Of a stretch of DNA of 64,000 nt, positions 1 to 9,384 are shown piece after piece. This DNA is from Xenorhabdus ehlersii (GTDB taxonomy: Bacteria > Pseudomonadota > Gammaproteobacteria > Enterobacterales > Enterobacteriaceae). The stretch is from NCBI RefSeq assembly GCF_003610465.1, contig NZ_RAQI01000004.1, forward strand, positions 310,001-374,000, read 5' to 3'. The notes under the pieces were generated by a model. The model searched no databases, was not told the DNA's origin, and worked only from the letters and a program-made list of their open reading frames with translations. The position numbers were made by a program, and so were the translations under genes. Numbering within the stretch: the first letter of the stretch is position 1; each line of letters opens with the position of its first letter.

Positions 1-183
1 GATATAAAAATATTATTCATAATAAATAAATTTTTACCAGAGAGATATTAACCTTTTAAAATTATCAGAAGGGTCAATTGTTTTTTCGCCTGTCAGTCAC
101 TTTTGTTGTTATTATTAATTGGGTAATATTCTATCGATTTTTTACTGAGAAAATGAAACATTAATTGAATCTGGTAAATATTG
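1..183. other. AT-rich upstream region, no gene seen
   Basis: AT-rich stretch before the first gene. I see no RNA gene, repeat or convincing hairpin. It probably holds the promoter and leader of the glycosyltransferase gene that follows, but no clear -35/-10 pair can be assigned. Confidence 0.4.
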
Positions 184-1887
184 ATGAATAATCCCAATAA
201 ATTGACGCAAACAGATATCAAAGCCTTACTATTATTTATTGCTTTTACTCTGCTGTATTTGTTGCCGGGTGTTTATGGACATACACCCTGGAAACAAGAT
301 GAAAATTACAGTTTTGGCATTATTCATACCATGTATGAAACAGGGAATTGGTTGGTAACCATGAATGCCGGGCAACCTTTTATGGAAAAGCCTCCTTTGT
401 ATTATTGGACAGCGACTTCATTTATTCATTTGTTATCCCATTGGCTTCCGATGCACGATGCAGCCAGAACCGCCTCTTTATTCTTTTCAGTGATCAATTT
501 TTCCTTTTTTATACTGTTGGCGCGTCGCGTATTTGATGTCAAAAACTTTTCCGATAGTCGAATATGGATAGCTTTTGCTTTGTATGCAAGTGCACCTGGA
601 TTAGTTCGCCACAGCCACGACATGTTTACTGATACCGCATTGATAACAGGGACAACTCTCGGATTATATGGCTTATTGGGATTAATCAAAAACGAAAAAA
701 CAGGCTACTCCTGTTTATGGTTGATCATCGGTACGGCTGTAACACTCTTATCAAAAGGGGTATTTATTCCGGGATTATTATGGATTTGTCTTGTCTTAGC
801 GCCCGTGTTCCTTAAACATTGCCGAACCAAACAATATTGGCTAAGAGCTTTATTGTCAGGCATCATTGCGCTGGTTTTAATCCTGCCGTGGCCGATCATG
901 TTACTTATTGAACATCCTGATCTATTTAAAATCTGGATTTGGGATAACAATATCGGTCGTTTTTTAGGTTTTTCTGTTGAAGATCTTGGGGCAAGGGGGA
1001 ATTTGACCATGATCCCTGAGGCGGTGCTGTTGTTTGCCTTGCCATCAGGCATATTGGCTTTTATCTTTATATTGAAAAATCCAATTAAGATTCTGTCAGA
1101 TAAACATTATTTTTTGTGTGCTGCCTTTGTTGTATTGGGGGTTGTTCTATTGCAAATATCAGCCTCTGGTCGAGCATTATATTTGCTGCCTTTTCTTGCA
1201 CCCATGGCGATCCTGGCTACAGGAATTTTCATTAAAATACCGCAAATAATCTATAAATATTTAACCCTATTATCTTCCCTGTTTTGGTCTGTCCTGATTA
1301 TATTTTTATGGGCCTGTTATTTTTTATCTCTTTCCACTGATTACAAACATTGGTTAATGCCATTTAGCCGATGGTTGCCAATGAGTTATCAAATGCATTT
1401 TTCGGGATTTATCGTTGCTGCCGCTGCCTTGATCACTGCGGTATGGGTAGCTAAAAGTTGGCTTCTTGCTAAATCACCAGACTTGCGCGCTGCCCAAAAT
1501 TGGGTTTTAGGTATTGCTACAGTTTGGGGATTAGTATTTACATTATTTGTTGGCTGGATTGATTATACCAAGGGGTATAAAGAGGCGTTTCTTGATTTAA
1601 AACAGAAGTTGACCGGAGTGTATAAAGATAATGACTGTATGGCGTCGTATTATATTGGGGAATCGGAAGCGCCAATGCTTTATTACTTTGCCCGTGTTTT
1701 GCATCAACAACAGCGTAAATTTGAAACTCCTGAAAAATGTGATTGGTTGATTGTATTATCCGAAGAAATAGAACCCGCCCCCAAAGGGATGGCGTTATTT
1801 TGGCATGGACATAGGCCAAATCGAGATAGCGAGAACTTAGTTGTTTATAAGAAAGTGGGGTTGGGTGATATAAAGAACAATGAGTAA
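184..1887 (+). CDS. ArnT-like integral membrane glycosyltransferase (GT39/GT83 type)
   Basis: Predicted polyprenyl-phosphate-sugar glycosyltransferase of the inner membrane, related in architecture to ArnT, which transfers a sugar from undecaprenyl phosphate to lipid A on the periplasmic side. After a first membrane helix (about residues 14-30) comes a periplasmic loop with an acidic pair (WKQDENYSFG), the usual catalytic/metal-binding signature of this fold, then MEKPPLYYW. About ten further hydrophobic segments follow, with a C-terminal soluble part (about 470-567). Length (567 aa) fits the family. The open frame extends one codon upstream to TTG (181), but ATG at 184 is the likelier start; the ribosome site is weak. 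No arn operon partners are present, so the acceptor is unknown. The gene stands alone next to IS debris, which suggests an accessory locus. Family call is firm; the specific substrate is not. Confidence 0.72.
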   Translation: MNNPNKLTQTDIKALLLFIAFTLLYLLPGVYGHTPWKQDENYSFGIIHTMYETGNWLVTMNAGQPFMEKPPLYYWTATSFIHLLSHWLPMHDAARTASLFFSVINFSFFILLARRVFDVKNFSDSRIWIAFALYASAPGLVRHSHDMFTDTALITGTTLGLYGLLGLIKNEKTGYSCLWLIIGTAVTLLSKGVFIPGLLWICLVLAPVFLKHCRTKQYWLRALLSGIIALVLILPWPIMLLIEHPDLFKIWIWDNNIGRFLGFSVEDLGARGNLTMIPEAVLLFALPSGILAFIFILKNPIKILSDKHYFLCAAFVVLGVVLLQISASGRALYLLPFLAPMAILATGIFIKIPQIIYKYLTLLSSLFWSVLIIFLWACYFLSLSTDYKHWLMPFSRWLPMSYQMHFSGFIVAAAALITAVWVAKSWLLAKSPDLRAAQNWVLGIATVWGLVFTLFVGWIDYTKGYKEAFLDLKQKLTGVYKDNDCMASYYIGESEAPMLYYFARVLHQQQRKFETPEKCDWLIVLSEEIEPAPKGMALFWHGHRPNRDSENLVVYKKVGLGDIKNNE

Positions 1888-1936
1888 TTTATGTTTGATT
1901 AGTGGCCGTTTAAGCGGCCATTTCAAGTTATTGGCA

Positions 1937-2090
1937 AACTTGTTCATATACTTCCACAATCGCTCTATCGGATTGAGGTTTGGGCTGTAAGGCGGTAGGT
2001 AATGCAATTCAATATTAAGGACATACGCAATATCTTTCACCAATTCTGTTCGGTGGTCACCCGCACCGTCCAGAATAATATGGATTTTTC
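1937..2090 (-). pseudogene. IS630-family transposase remnant
   Basis: About 150 bp on the minus strand encode the stretch around the second catalytic Asp through the D34E glutamate of an IS630 transposase (ILDGAG...; LPPYSPNLNPIERLWKYMN). They match residues of about 246-294 of the two intact copies at 33.2 and 48.3 kb. Several base differences show an older, separate insertion rather than a recent piece of those copies. No terminal inverted repeats remain. Non-functional. Confidence 0.88.
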
Positions 2091-2225
2091 TATAATAGAA
2101 AAACGGGAGAGGTGCTAAAAATAGGGTTAGGGCAAGAGATGCTCTATTTTTACGAAGGAAAATTCAAACCTCAATGGAAAGATTTTAACTCCTTCATTGA
2201 ATGGTATTTTGAGCTAACTGATTAG
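2085..2225 (+). pseudogene. 3' fragment of an unidentified, possibly SMI1/KNR4 (SUKH)-like gene
   Basis: Directly abutting the IS630 remnant, one + frame reads through about 46 codons with no start and ends at TAG 2223-2225. The peptide contains TGEVLKIGLG, then MLYFYEGKFKPQWKDFNSFI, then EWYFELTD. The final 'FNSFIEWYFEL' pattern resembles the C-terminal helix of SUKH-superfamily proteins, many of which are immunity proteins of polymorphic toxin systems. The 5' part was presumably lost when the IS inserted or decayed. The family assignment rests on this short tail and is tentative. Confidence 0.38.
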
Positions 2226-2238
2226 TCATACCCATAAT

Positions 2239-2273
2239 AAAAGGCAGACAGATTATCATGATCTTTCTGCCTT
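2239..2273. terminator. Hairpin after the SUKH-like fragment
   Basis: AAGGCAGA and TCTGCCTT pair around a short loop just downstream of the fragment's stop codon. There is no long T run, so it may be a weak terminator or a processing hairpin. Confidence 0.4.
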
Positions 2274-2335
2274 CATTAAATCAAAAATATTATACTATTA
2301 ATCAATGGGATAATACGAAGGCTGACTAAAAGAAG

Positions 2336-2363
2336 ATCCCAGCCACAGCGCTGGGATTTTTTC
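2336..2363. terminator. Rho-independent terminator 3' of thiQ
   Basis: An 8-bp perfect stem (ATCCCAGC/GCTGGGAT) with a 6-nt loop is followed by six T on the + strand and has a T-rich flank on the minus strand. It lies between the convergent glycosyltransferase side and the thiBPQ operon and probably works in both directions. Confidence 0.7.
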
Positions 2364-2419
2364 TTTAACCATAAGCCATATTCATTATTTTTCGGAGGAG
2401 GATAGTTTATACATCAACA

Positions 2420-3115
2420 TCAACCAATCCCCAAAACCACCGCCTCAGCAGCCTCGCCACTCACCAACTTCTCTGTTGCACCATCATAATAAATTTTTCC
2501 ATCCACAATCAGCAAAGAGCGTGGCGCGATTTTGGCGGCATCCTCAAGATTATGGGACACCATGAGTAAAGTCATTTGCTGTTCGGTGCATATTTGATCC
2601 AATAATTCCAGCATCTCATTGCGTAAAGCCGGATCAAGTGCCGAAAAGGGTTCATCCAGCAATAAAATCGGTTGATGGCGGACTAAACAACGTGCTAACG
2701 CTGCCCGCTGGCGTTGTCCACCAGAAAGTTGCGCGGGCAGGCGTGATAAACACTCTTCCAGTGACACTTGAGAGGCAATTTGTTGCAGCATTTGCTTTTG
2801 TTCAGCATTTAACCGTAAGCCAGGGTGTAATCCTAAACCAATATTTTGCGCGATAGTTAAATGGGAAAACAGGTTATTTTCCTGAAACAACATCGAAACC
2901 GGCCGCTTGGAAGGTGAAGTATGCGTATGATTTTCGTCATCCAACCAGATATCACCTTGTGCTGGAAACTGGAAACCCGCGATTAAACTTAACAGTGTGC
3001 TTTTACCTGCCCCACTAGGGCCGAGGATTGCAATGCGTTCTCCGGCTTTGACGCTCACATTAAAATGCATGGCAAGGTGTTCATAAGCATAAATGACATT
3101 TTCAAGTTTAATCAT
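2420..3115 (-). CDS. thiQ: Thiamine ABC transporter ATP-binding protein ThiQ
   Basis: Cytoplasmic ATPase of the thiamine/TPP importer ThiBPQ. Walker A is GPSGAGKST (about residues 31-39), the ABC signature is [15 protein letters not shown], and Walker B is [13 protein letters not shown] followed by an H-loop MVSHNLEDA. An in-frame ATG eight codons further upstream exists, but [14 protein letters not shown] matches the family N-terminus, giving 231 aa, close to the usual 232. The start overlaps the end of thiP by 8 bp, so translation is probably coupled. It is the last gene of the minus-strand operon under the TPP riboswitch. Confidence 0.96.
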   Translation of the reverse strand: MIKLENVIYAYEHLAMHFNVSVKAGERIAILGPSGAGKSTLLSLIAGFQFPAQGDIWLDDENHTHTSPSKRPVSMLFQENNLFSHLTIAQNIGLGLHPGLRLNAEQKQMLQQIASQVSLEECLSRLPAQLSGGQRQRAALARCLVRHQPILLLDEPFSALDPALRNEMLELLDQICTEQQMTLLMVSHNLEDAAKIAPRSLLIVDGKIYYDGATEKLVSGEAAEAVVLGIG

Positions 3116-4712
3116 GGCGTCGGCTCGGTAAGCGTTCAATCACAGTGAATAAAACAAAACACAACAGGAGCAACAGAAATGCGGTCACGGCACCATCCTG
3201 ACTGCGATATGCCCCAATTTGTTGGGAAAGGTAATAAGGCAAAGTACGGAAATCTTCATTGCCAAATAAGGCGATCACACCAAAATCGCCAATGGATAAT
3301 ACACAGGCGAAAGCCAACGCCTGTGCCAATGGAATTTTTAATGCCTTAAGCTCGATCCAATACAGGCGGTGCATTCCCTGAATATTGAGGGAGTGGCATA
3401 GAGGATTATAACGCTCTGCCAGATCGCGCATTGGGTTTTCCAATACTTTTAGCGCGTAGGGGATCGCCATCAATGCGTTGGTCAGGATAACCAGCCCGTA
3501 AGGTGATTGAGGTATACCAATGGTTGTGTTCAGCAAGAGAAAAAAGCCTGTGGCAAGAACGATCCCCGGCATAGCAAGGATCAACAATCCGCTGGTTTCC
3601 ATTGCTTGCCCCCATCGCGGGGAATGGCGTAAGCGTAATTCTCGGCTGCTCCATAGCAGCATCATGGTGAGAATAACACACAGTAATCCTGCGCCCAGAG
3701 CAATGATGATGGAGGTTGTAAGGGCTTGCCATAAAGCTGTTTGGCTTAAAACATTAAAAATATCACGGTTCAGGCCATCAACGATGACCGCCAATAAAGG
3801 GGGAATTAATAGCAGTAACGCGATGCCAATCAGTAAACCATCAGATAATTTTTGCAGCCATGAATCCTGTGGATTACGCCATTGTTGTTGGTGCCCATAA
3901 CCAACGGAAAGTGCGCCTTTAAGTTTTTGGCTAAGGAGCACCAAACCGAGACAACAAAAAAGTTGTATCAAGGCAAGCAGGGCGGCATGACCAAGATCGT
4001 AGTCGTAGCTGAGAGCCTGATAAATAGCAAGTTCAATGGTCGTTGCGGCTGGGCCACCACCGAGGGCAAGAACCGTCGCGAAACTGGCAAAGCACAGCAT
4101 AAAAATCAGTGCGCCCGTCGGTAAAATTTGGCGGCGCAGATAAGACCACTCAATAAAACGGAAATGTTGCCATTCGCTCATACCGAGCTGAGCGGCAAGT
4201 TGGCGCTGCTCAATGGCAATACTCTCCAGAGATTGCAGCAATAACCGTGTAGCCATTGGCATATTAAAGAAAATATGCGCCAGTAAAATCCCTTGTAGAC
4301 CATAAGGTGTAAAACGATATTCAACGCCTATCCATTGGGAAATATTAGCCAACCAGCCAGTCTGACCATAAACGGTGAGAATGCCAAATAGAGCAACCAA
4401 AACAGGAAGAATTAATGTCATGGCACATAAGCGCAGAAATAGTGTCTTGCCGGGAAAATGGCGACGGTAAAGTGCTCGCGCCAGAAAAATAGCGGGTATT
4501 ACCGATAAGACGGCAGATAGAAATGCCTGCCAGAAGGTGAATCGAATGACATGCCAGAGATAACTGTCATGCAAGAATTCCTGCCAATGGCTTTCAGGCG
4601 CATTGCACCACAGCGTCCCAAATGCTGACAGGGCAACCATAATTAACAGGCCGGAGGCAATAACCCCCGGCAATAACCAACCCGCGATTAACGGCTGACA
4701 GCGCTTTGCCAT
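3108..4712 (-). CDS. thiP: Thiamine ABC transporter permease ThiP
   Basis: Inner-membrane permease of the thiamine importer. About twelve hydrophobic segments form two tandem BinPD_transp-type halves, which is the known ThiP layout (a fused double permease). The chosen start ([12 protein letters not shown]) is four codons inside the longest frame because this is the conserved family N-terminus and gives 534 aa. It overlaps the thiB 3' end by about 25 bp and thiQ by 8 bp, as in E. coli. Confidence 0.95.
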   Translation of the reverse strand: MAKRCQPLIAGWLLPGVIASGLLIMVALSAFGTLWCNAPESHWQEFLHDSYLWHVIRFTFWQAFLSAVLSVIPAIFLARALYRRHFPGKTLFLRLCAMTLILPVLVALFGILTVYGQTGWLANISQWIGVEYRFTPYGLQGILLAHIFFNMPMATRLLLQSLESIAIEQRQLAAQLGMSEWQHFRFIEWSYLRRQILPTGALIFMLCFASFATVLALGGGPAATTIELAIYQALSYDYDLGHAALLALIQLFCCLGLVLLSQKLKGALSVGYGHQQQWRNPQDSWLQKLSDGLLIGIALLLLIPPLLAVIVDGLNRDIFNVLSQTALWQALTTSIIIALGAGLLCVILTMMLLWSSRELRLRHSPRWGQAMETSGLLILAMPGIVLATGFFLLLNTTIGIPQSPYGLVILTNALMAIPYALKVLENPMRDLAERYNPLCHSLNIQGMHRLYWIELKALKIPLAQALAFACVLSIGDFGVIALFGNEDFRTLPYYLSQQIGAYRSQDGAVTAFLLLLLCFVLFTVIERLPSRRHD

Positions 4713-5701
4713 GTACGGATCCATTTTGTACGGTGTTTTGCCACATCATCTGCGTTGAATTGCAGCGATTTCTCAGGAACAGGAAGTTGTTTGAAAACAT
4801 CAGGCAACGGGATATCAATAACGGGATACATCCATTGAGTTGTTGGAATGACTTGCTGAAATGCCGGAGAGAGCATGAAATTCATAAACTTTTGCGCCAG
4901 TTCTGGCTGTTTACTTGAGGCCACTTGAGCGGCCACTTCAATCTGCAAATAATGTCCTTCCTTGAAGATAGCGGCGGCGTAGTTATCTTTTTTCTCTGAC
5001 ATAATGTGATAGCCAGGTGATGTGGTATAGCTCAGCACCATATCACCTTCACCTTTCAGAAACAGGCCATAGGCTTCACTCCAGCCTTTAGTGACGGTGA
5101 GTGTCTTTTTGGCAACTTTTTGCCACTCCTGAGCGGCTTTGTCGCCATAGAGTTCCTGTATCCAGAGCAGTAGTCCTAAGCCTGGCGTGCTGGTGCGTGG
5201 GTCTTGGTAAATAATCTTCCAATTCTGGTGGCTATTGATTAATTCATCCATACTTTTGGGTGGATGAGGCAGGGTATTTTTGTTGTAAATAAAGGCAAAA
5301 TAACCGTAATCGTAAGGAATAAACGTCGTGTTGTGCCATGTGATGGGTAATTTCAGTTTTGAGGTATCGACGTGACTCGGTGTGAATAACCCTGTTTGCT
5401 GAGCGGCTTGAATCAGGTTGTTATCTAACCCCAGTATAATATCTGCGGGTGTTTTTTTGCCTTCCATCCTCAAACGGTTCAGCAAAGATACACCATCTTC
5501 CAACGCAACAAGTTTCAGTTCACAGCCACATTCTGCTTCAAAGGCTTTTTTGATGGCAGGCCCTGGTCCCCATTCAGAGGCAAATGAATCATAAGTATAA
5601 ACTGTCAGGGTAGGTTTCGTCTGAGCTGTCTGAGCAAAGACACTGGTAGAAAGAGACAGCAGGCTGATAGCCATAAAGCTGGAAAATAATTTCTTAAACA
5701 C
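4688..5701 (-). CDS. thiB: Thiamine-binding periplasmic protein ThiB (TbpA)
   Basis: Periplasmic receptor that delivers thiamine, TMP or TPP to ThiPQ. Residues 1-23 are a Sec signal peptide (MFKKLFSSFMAISLLSLSTS then VFAQ). The mature part is a type II periplasmic binding fold and ends TWQSAVSR, like E. coli TbpA. The start codon is GTG at 5699-5701, preceded by AGGAG at good spacing. Length 337 aa (family about 327). It is the first gene of thiBPQ, with the TPP riboswitch about 150 bp upstream. Confidence 0.95.
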   Translation of the reverse strand: MFKKLFSSFMAISLLSLSTSVFAQTAQTKPTLTVYTYDSFASEWGPGPAIKKAFEAECGCELKLVALEDGVSLLNRLRMEGKKTPADIILGLDNNLIQAAQQTGLFTPSHVDTSKLKLPITWHNTTFIPYDYGYFAFIYNKNTLPHPPKSMDELINSHQNWKIIYQDPRTSTPGLGLLLWIQELYGDKAAQEWQKVAKKTLTVTKGWSEAYGLFLKGEGDMVLSYTTSPGYHIMSEKKDNYAAAIFKEGHYLQIEVAAQVASSKQPELAQKFMNFMLSPAFQQVIPTTQWMYPVIDIPLPDVFKQLPVPEKSLQFNADDVAKHRTKWIRTWQSAVSR

Positions 5702-5844
5702 TCTGCTCTCCTATAGTTGCATATATCAATAGTTAAAAAATATTGATGGTTATATACATTAATGACTAATGTTTGTTATTAGCAGATAGCAAAGGATCTG
5801 AGAAGATGCTAAATGAAAATGACATCTGTTATATCAATGATTAG

Positions 5845-5945
5845 CGTCTCAAATCCCTACGACGGTACTAACCGGTTCAGGTTCGACGGGTTTGTTCTCA
5901 GCAGTACTGTTTTGCGACAGCCGCACCCCGTTGAGATGGCGGTAT
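5845..5945 (-). ncRNA. TPP riboswitch (THI element) of thiBPQ
   Basis: Read on the minus strand, the region contains the conserved THI-box elements in order: a CAACGGGGTGC 5' arm, CTGAGA, ACCCGT.GAACCTGA, GGTTAGTACCG.CGTAGGGA and the closing arm. Flanking TCTCAA and TTTGAGA form P1. It sits in the leader of thiB, so thiamine pyrophosphate should switch off expression of the importer. Known THI elements in Enterobacterales usually sequester the ribosome site or form a terminator; which applies here was not resolved. Confidence 0.96.
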
Positions 5946-6062
5946 TGTAGAGATTTCGGCTACGTCTGCAAAGTCTAATCATAGAGGTTTAGGTTTACCG
6001 CTTGAGATGAGTGTGAAACAATTAGCTATCTTTTTAAATTTGTTATACCGAGAGGTAGTCTG

Positions 6063-6593
6063 GTGATCGATGATGATGGCTACCGCCCGAATGTAGGAAT
6101 TGTAATTTGTAATCGCCAAGGGCAGGTTCTGTGGGCCCGCCGTTATGGGCAGCATTCCTGGCAGTTTCCTCAGGGGGGGATCAATCCAGGGGAATCACCA
6201 GAGCAAGCGATGTATCGCGAGTTGTTCGAAGAAGTTGGTTTAAATCGCAAAGATGTACGGGTGCTTGCCTCAACCCGGAGTTGGTTGCGTTACAAATTAC
6301 CCAAGCGTTTGGTGCGTTGGGATACAAAGCCTGTTTGTATCGGGCAAAAGCAACGTTGGTTTTTATTGCAGTTATTGTGTAATGAAGCGGATATTAATGT
6401 GCAGCGCAGTAAGACACCAGAGTTTGATGGTTGGCGCTGGGTGAGTTATTGGTATCCTGTCCGGCAGGTCGTTTCTTTTAAACGAGATGTATATCGCCGT
6501 GTGATGAAAGAATTCTCTTCTATTGTGATGTCAACACAGGAGCCGGTTTCATTATTCCATTCACCTTATTTACATCGTCGTAGAAAAAATTAG
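6063..6593 (+). CDS. rppH: RNA pyrophosphohydrolase RppH
   Basis: Nudix hydrolase that removes pyrophosphate from 5'-triphosphate mRNA and so starts RNase E-dependent decay. The Nudix box is seen at about residues 38-60 (GGINPGES...REL.EEVGL). The N-terminus [18 protein letters not shown] is nearly identical to the E. coli protein. The start codon is GTG, as in E. coli. Length 176 aa, normal. It lies 9 bp before ptsP in the same orientation, the conserved rppH-ptsP pair. Confidence 0.97.
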   Translation: MIDDDGYRPNVGIVICNRQGQVLWARRYGQHSWQFPQGGINPGESPEQAMYRELFEEVGLNRKDVRVLASTRSWLRYKLPKRLVRWDTKPVCIGQKQRWFLLQLLCNEADINVQRSKTPEFDGWRWVSYWYPVRQVVSFKRDVYRRVMKEFSSIVMSTQEPVSLFHSPYLHRRRKN

Positions 6594-6602
6594 GTAATTG
6601 CT

Positions 6603-8849
6603 ATGCTCATGCGCTTGCGGGAAATTGTCGAAAAGGTTGCGATGGCAGCTAATTTGTCTGAAGCGCTTGAGTTATTAGTCAATGAAACGTGTCTGGCAAT
6701 GAACACGGATGTCTGTTCTATTTATTTGGCGGATCATCAGCGGCAATGTTATTACCTGATGGCAACCAAGGGGTTAAGAAAACCCAAGGGGCAAGCAATT
6801 CGCCTCTCCTTTGATGAAGGCGTTGTGGGGCAAGTTGGGCGTTTGTCCGAATTAATTAATCTTGCTGATGTCCGTGACCATCCCAGTTTTAAATATATTC
6901 CCCAAGTAAGAGAAGAAAGTCTGCGGGCTTTTTTAGGTGTACCGATTATTTATCGTCGCCAATTGCAGGGAATACTAGTTGTTCAGCAATATGAGCGACG
7001 GTTATTTAATGAAAGTGAAGAATCTTTCATGGTGACATTGGCGATGCAGCTTGCTGCTGTTCTCGCTCAGGCGCAAACAAAAGGGTTGTTTGACCAGTAT
7101 CGTCAGACCCGTATTAAGGCGCTTGCTATTTCTAATGGCATTGTTATGGCACAGGGATGGCAAGATCGCTCCCAACCTTTGTTGGAACAAGTTACTGAAG
7201 CATTGACGCTGGATTATCAGGCTGAGCGTTCCAGGCTGACTTTGGCTCTTGAAGAAGCAACCGCTGAATGCCGTCGTATCAGCAAGCGCTTTACTGCCAG
7301 TTCACAGAAAGAAAGCGCCGCTATTTTTGATCTCTATTCCCATCTATTAAATGATCCTCAACTCAAGCGGGATCTGTTTTGTGCCGTTGATAACGGTTTT
7401 GTGGCGGAATGGGCGATTAAAACTGTGATTGAAAAATATGCTGAACAGTTTGCCAGTTTGCAAGATCTTTATATGCGCGAGAGGGCATCGGATCTGCGGG
7501 CGCTCGGTCAGCGGGTGTTGTTTCATCTGAATGGTTCCTCCACGGGGATCAGGCAGTGGCCGGAACGCTTTATTCTGGTTGCTGATGAACTCAGCGCCAA
7601 CTTGTTGGCTGAGTTGCCACAAGATCAATTGGTTGGTGTGATTGTACGAGATGGTGCGACTCACTCCCATTCTGCAATATTGGTTCGTGCGATGGGTATT
7701 CCCGCTATCATGGGGGCGGATATCCAGCCTGAGTTATTACACAATCGGACACTAATTCTTGATGGTTATCGTGGAGAGATTTTTATTGAACCAGAGACTC
7801 TGGTTGCCCAGGAATACCAACAAATCATTGAAGAAGAACAGGTTCTCAGCAAGCTGGCTGAATATGAACAGCAGAAACAAGCACGGCTAAAAAGTGGAGA
7901 ACGGGTTCTGGTACAGCTCAACGCAGGCTTGAGTTTGAAACATGAACGGCAGATAGAAGATAATATTGACGGTATTGGACTGTACCGCACAGAAATCCCT
8001 TTTATGCTGCATAGCGGTTTCCCATCAGAAGATGAGCAGAAAAATCGTTACCAAGAGATACTGGCGCTTTTCCCTGATAAGCCAGTGGTATTGAGGACTC
8101 TGGATATTGGCGCTGATAAACAACTTCCCTATATGCCCATCAATGAAGAAAACCCTTGTCTGGGATGGCGGGGAATTCGCATCACGCTGGATCAACCGGA
8201 AATATTCCTGATTCAGCTGCGGGCGATGCTAAAAGCCAATGCACAAACGGGCAATTTAAAAATACTCTTGCCGATGGTAACCAGTATTGAAGAGATTGAT
8301 GAAGCCCGAAAACTGCTGGAGAGAGCGAAAGTTGAAGTAGAGCAGACGTTAGCCGAGACAATCACAATGCCCCAGATTGGTATGATGCTTGAAGTACCTT
8401 CTACCCTTTTTTTGCTGCCCCAATTAAAGCAACGGATTGATTTTGTTTCTATTGGTACGAATGATTTAACCCAATACTTGCTTGCGGTGGATCGTAATAA
8501 TACACACGTAGCTTCGCTATATGATAATTTACATCCTGCGGTAATTAAGGCTTTGAAATTCGCCTTTGATGAATGTCAGCGCCTTGATCTCCCGATTAGC
8601 ATATGCGGAGAAATGGCTGGTTTACCAATGGGGACACTCATATTGCTTGGCTTAGGTTACCGTAGCCTGAGCATGAGTGGTCACAGTATTCCGCGTATTA
8701 AGTATTTATTGCGCCACTTGGATGCCAAAGAACTTGAGCATCTTATTGAATTGGTATTAAAAGCTGAAACCAGCCATGAAGTAAAAGTATTGTCAGCCGA
8801 ATTTATGGAATCACAGGGTTTGGGAGGCCTGATTCGAGGGGGTATTTAG
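6603..8849 (+). CDS. ptsP: Phosphoenolpyruvate-protein phosphotransferase PtsP (EI-Ntr)
   Basis: First enzyme of the nitrogen-related PTS: it autophosphorylates from PEP and passes phosphate to NPr (PtsO), then EIIA-Ntr. Domains: GAF sensor (about 1-160), helical NPr-binding region, phosphohistidine swivelling domain with the active His356 in GATHSHSAI, and a C-terminal PEP-binding barrel (KILLPMVTS, SIGTNDLTQY, CGEMAG). 748 aa, as in E. coli. In E. coli lgt follows directly; here about 1.7 kb of accessory DNA intervenes. Confidence 0.97.
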   Translation: MLMRLREIVEKVAMAANLSEALELLVNETCLAMNTDVCSIYLADHQRQCYYLMATKGLRKPKGQAIRLSFDEGVVGQVGRLSELINLADVRDHPSFKYIPQVREESLRAFLGVPIIYRRQLQGILVVQQYERRLFNESEESFMVTLAMQLAAVLAQAQTKGLFDQYRQTRIKALAISNGIVMAQGWQDRSQPLLEQVTEALTLDYQAERSRLTLALEEATAECRRISKRFTASSQKESAAIFDLYSHLLNDPQLKRDLFCAVDNGFVAEWAIKTVIEKYAEQFASLQDLYMRERASDLRALGQRVLFHLNGSSTGIRQWPERFILVADELSANLLAELPQDQLVGVIVRDGATHSHSAILVRAMGIPAIMGADIQPELLHNRTLILDGYRGEIFIEPETLVAQEYQQIIEEEQVLSKLAEYEQQKQARLKSGERVLVQLNAGLSLKHERQIEDNIDGIGLYRTEIPFMLHSGFPSEDEQKNRYQEILALFPDKPVVLRTLDIGADKQLPYMPINEENPCLGWRGIRITLDQPEIFLIQLRAMLKANAQTGNLKILLPMVTSIEEIDEARKLLERAKVEVEQTLAETITMPQIGMMLEVPSTLFLLPQLKQRIDFVSIGTNDLTQYLLAVDRNNTHVASLYDNLHPAVIKALKFAFDECQRLDLPISICGEMAGLPMGTLILLGLGYRSLSMSGHSIPRIKYLLRHLDAKELEHLIELVLKAETSHEVKVLSAEFMESQGLGGLIRGGI

Positions 8850-9384
8850 ATGATTCTTAAACGAATTTGTAGTCCGCAATGTATTGCCAGTAGAACACGA
8901 AAGATCATTGACGAAAATGAACGATTGGAACTCACCGATACCTAACGACAAGTTAATGGCAGCAGCATTGCCTTACCAAAGAGGCTATCGTGATATTACC
9001 GATCTGGCACGAAGAGCCTATCAGTATGCATCATGATCGTGTTTACCTTCCTTCAATGTGGATTGAATAACTTTTTAATAAGTAATATTCACGAATATAA
9101 TAAATATTGAAATAATTAAGAAGACAATTAAGTTCAAATAGAGTTTGATTAGGCTGACCTAATTCCAACTTTAGTTCATTTAACTGAAATTAAAAATATA
9201 AAGAAGAATATTCTAGTATAATAAATAAAAATTTATGAGTGATATTTTTTTCTTAAAATTAATAATGAGATTTATTGAATATTAAAATAATCAAATGATA
9301 GAGTAACTGTATGTAATACTTTGTACTCAATGCGCCAATTATAATTATCACTTATTCCCATAGGAGTCTAAAAAGGAGTTTTAA
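8850..9384. other. Intergenic region with decayed coding remnants
   Basis: Between ptsP and the effector gene. A 31-codon frame starts at ATG 8850 (MILKRICSPQ...) and another open stretch reads MAAALPYQRGYRDITDLARR at about 8956-9036. Neither is recognised, and neither has a ribosome site or full-length frame. The region from 9040 to 9370 is very AT-rich and likely contains the promoter of the downstream pair; AAAAAGGAG at 9370-9378 is a clear Shine-Dalgarno sequence. Confidence 0.4.

Noticed and set aside
2420..3139. Longer ThiQ start at 3139
   Set aside because: The extra eight residues overlap the thiP coding end further and are not part of the family N-terminus; ATG at 3115 fits better.
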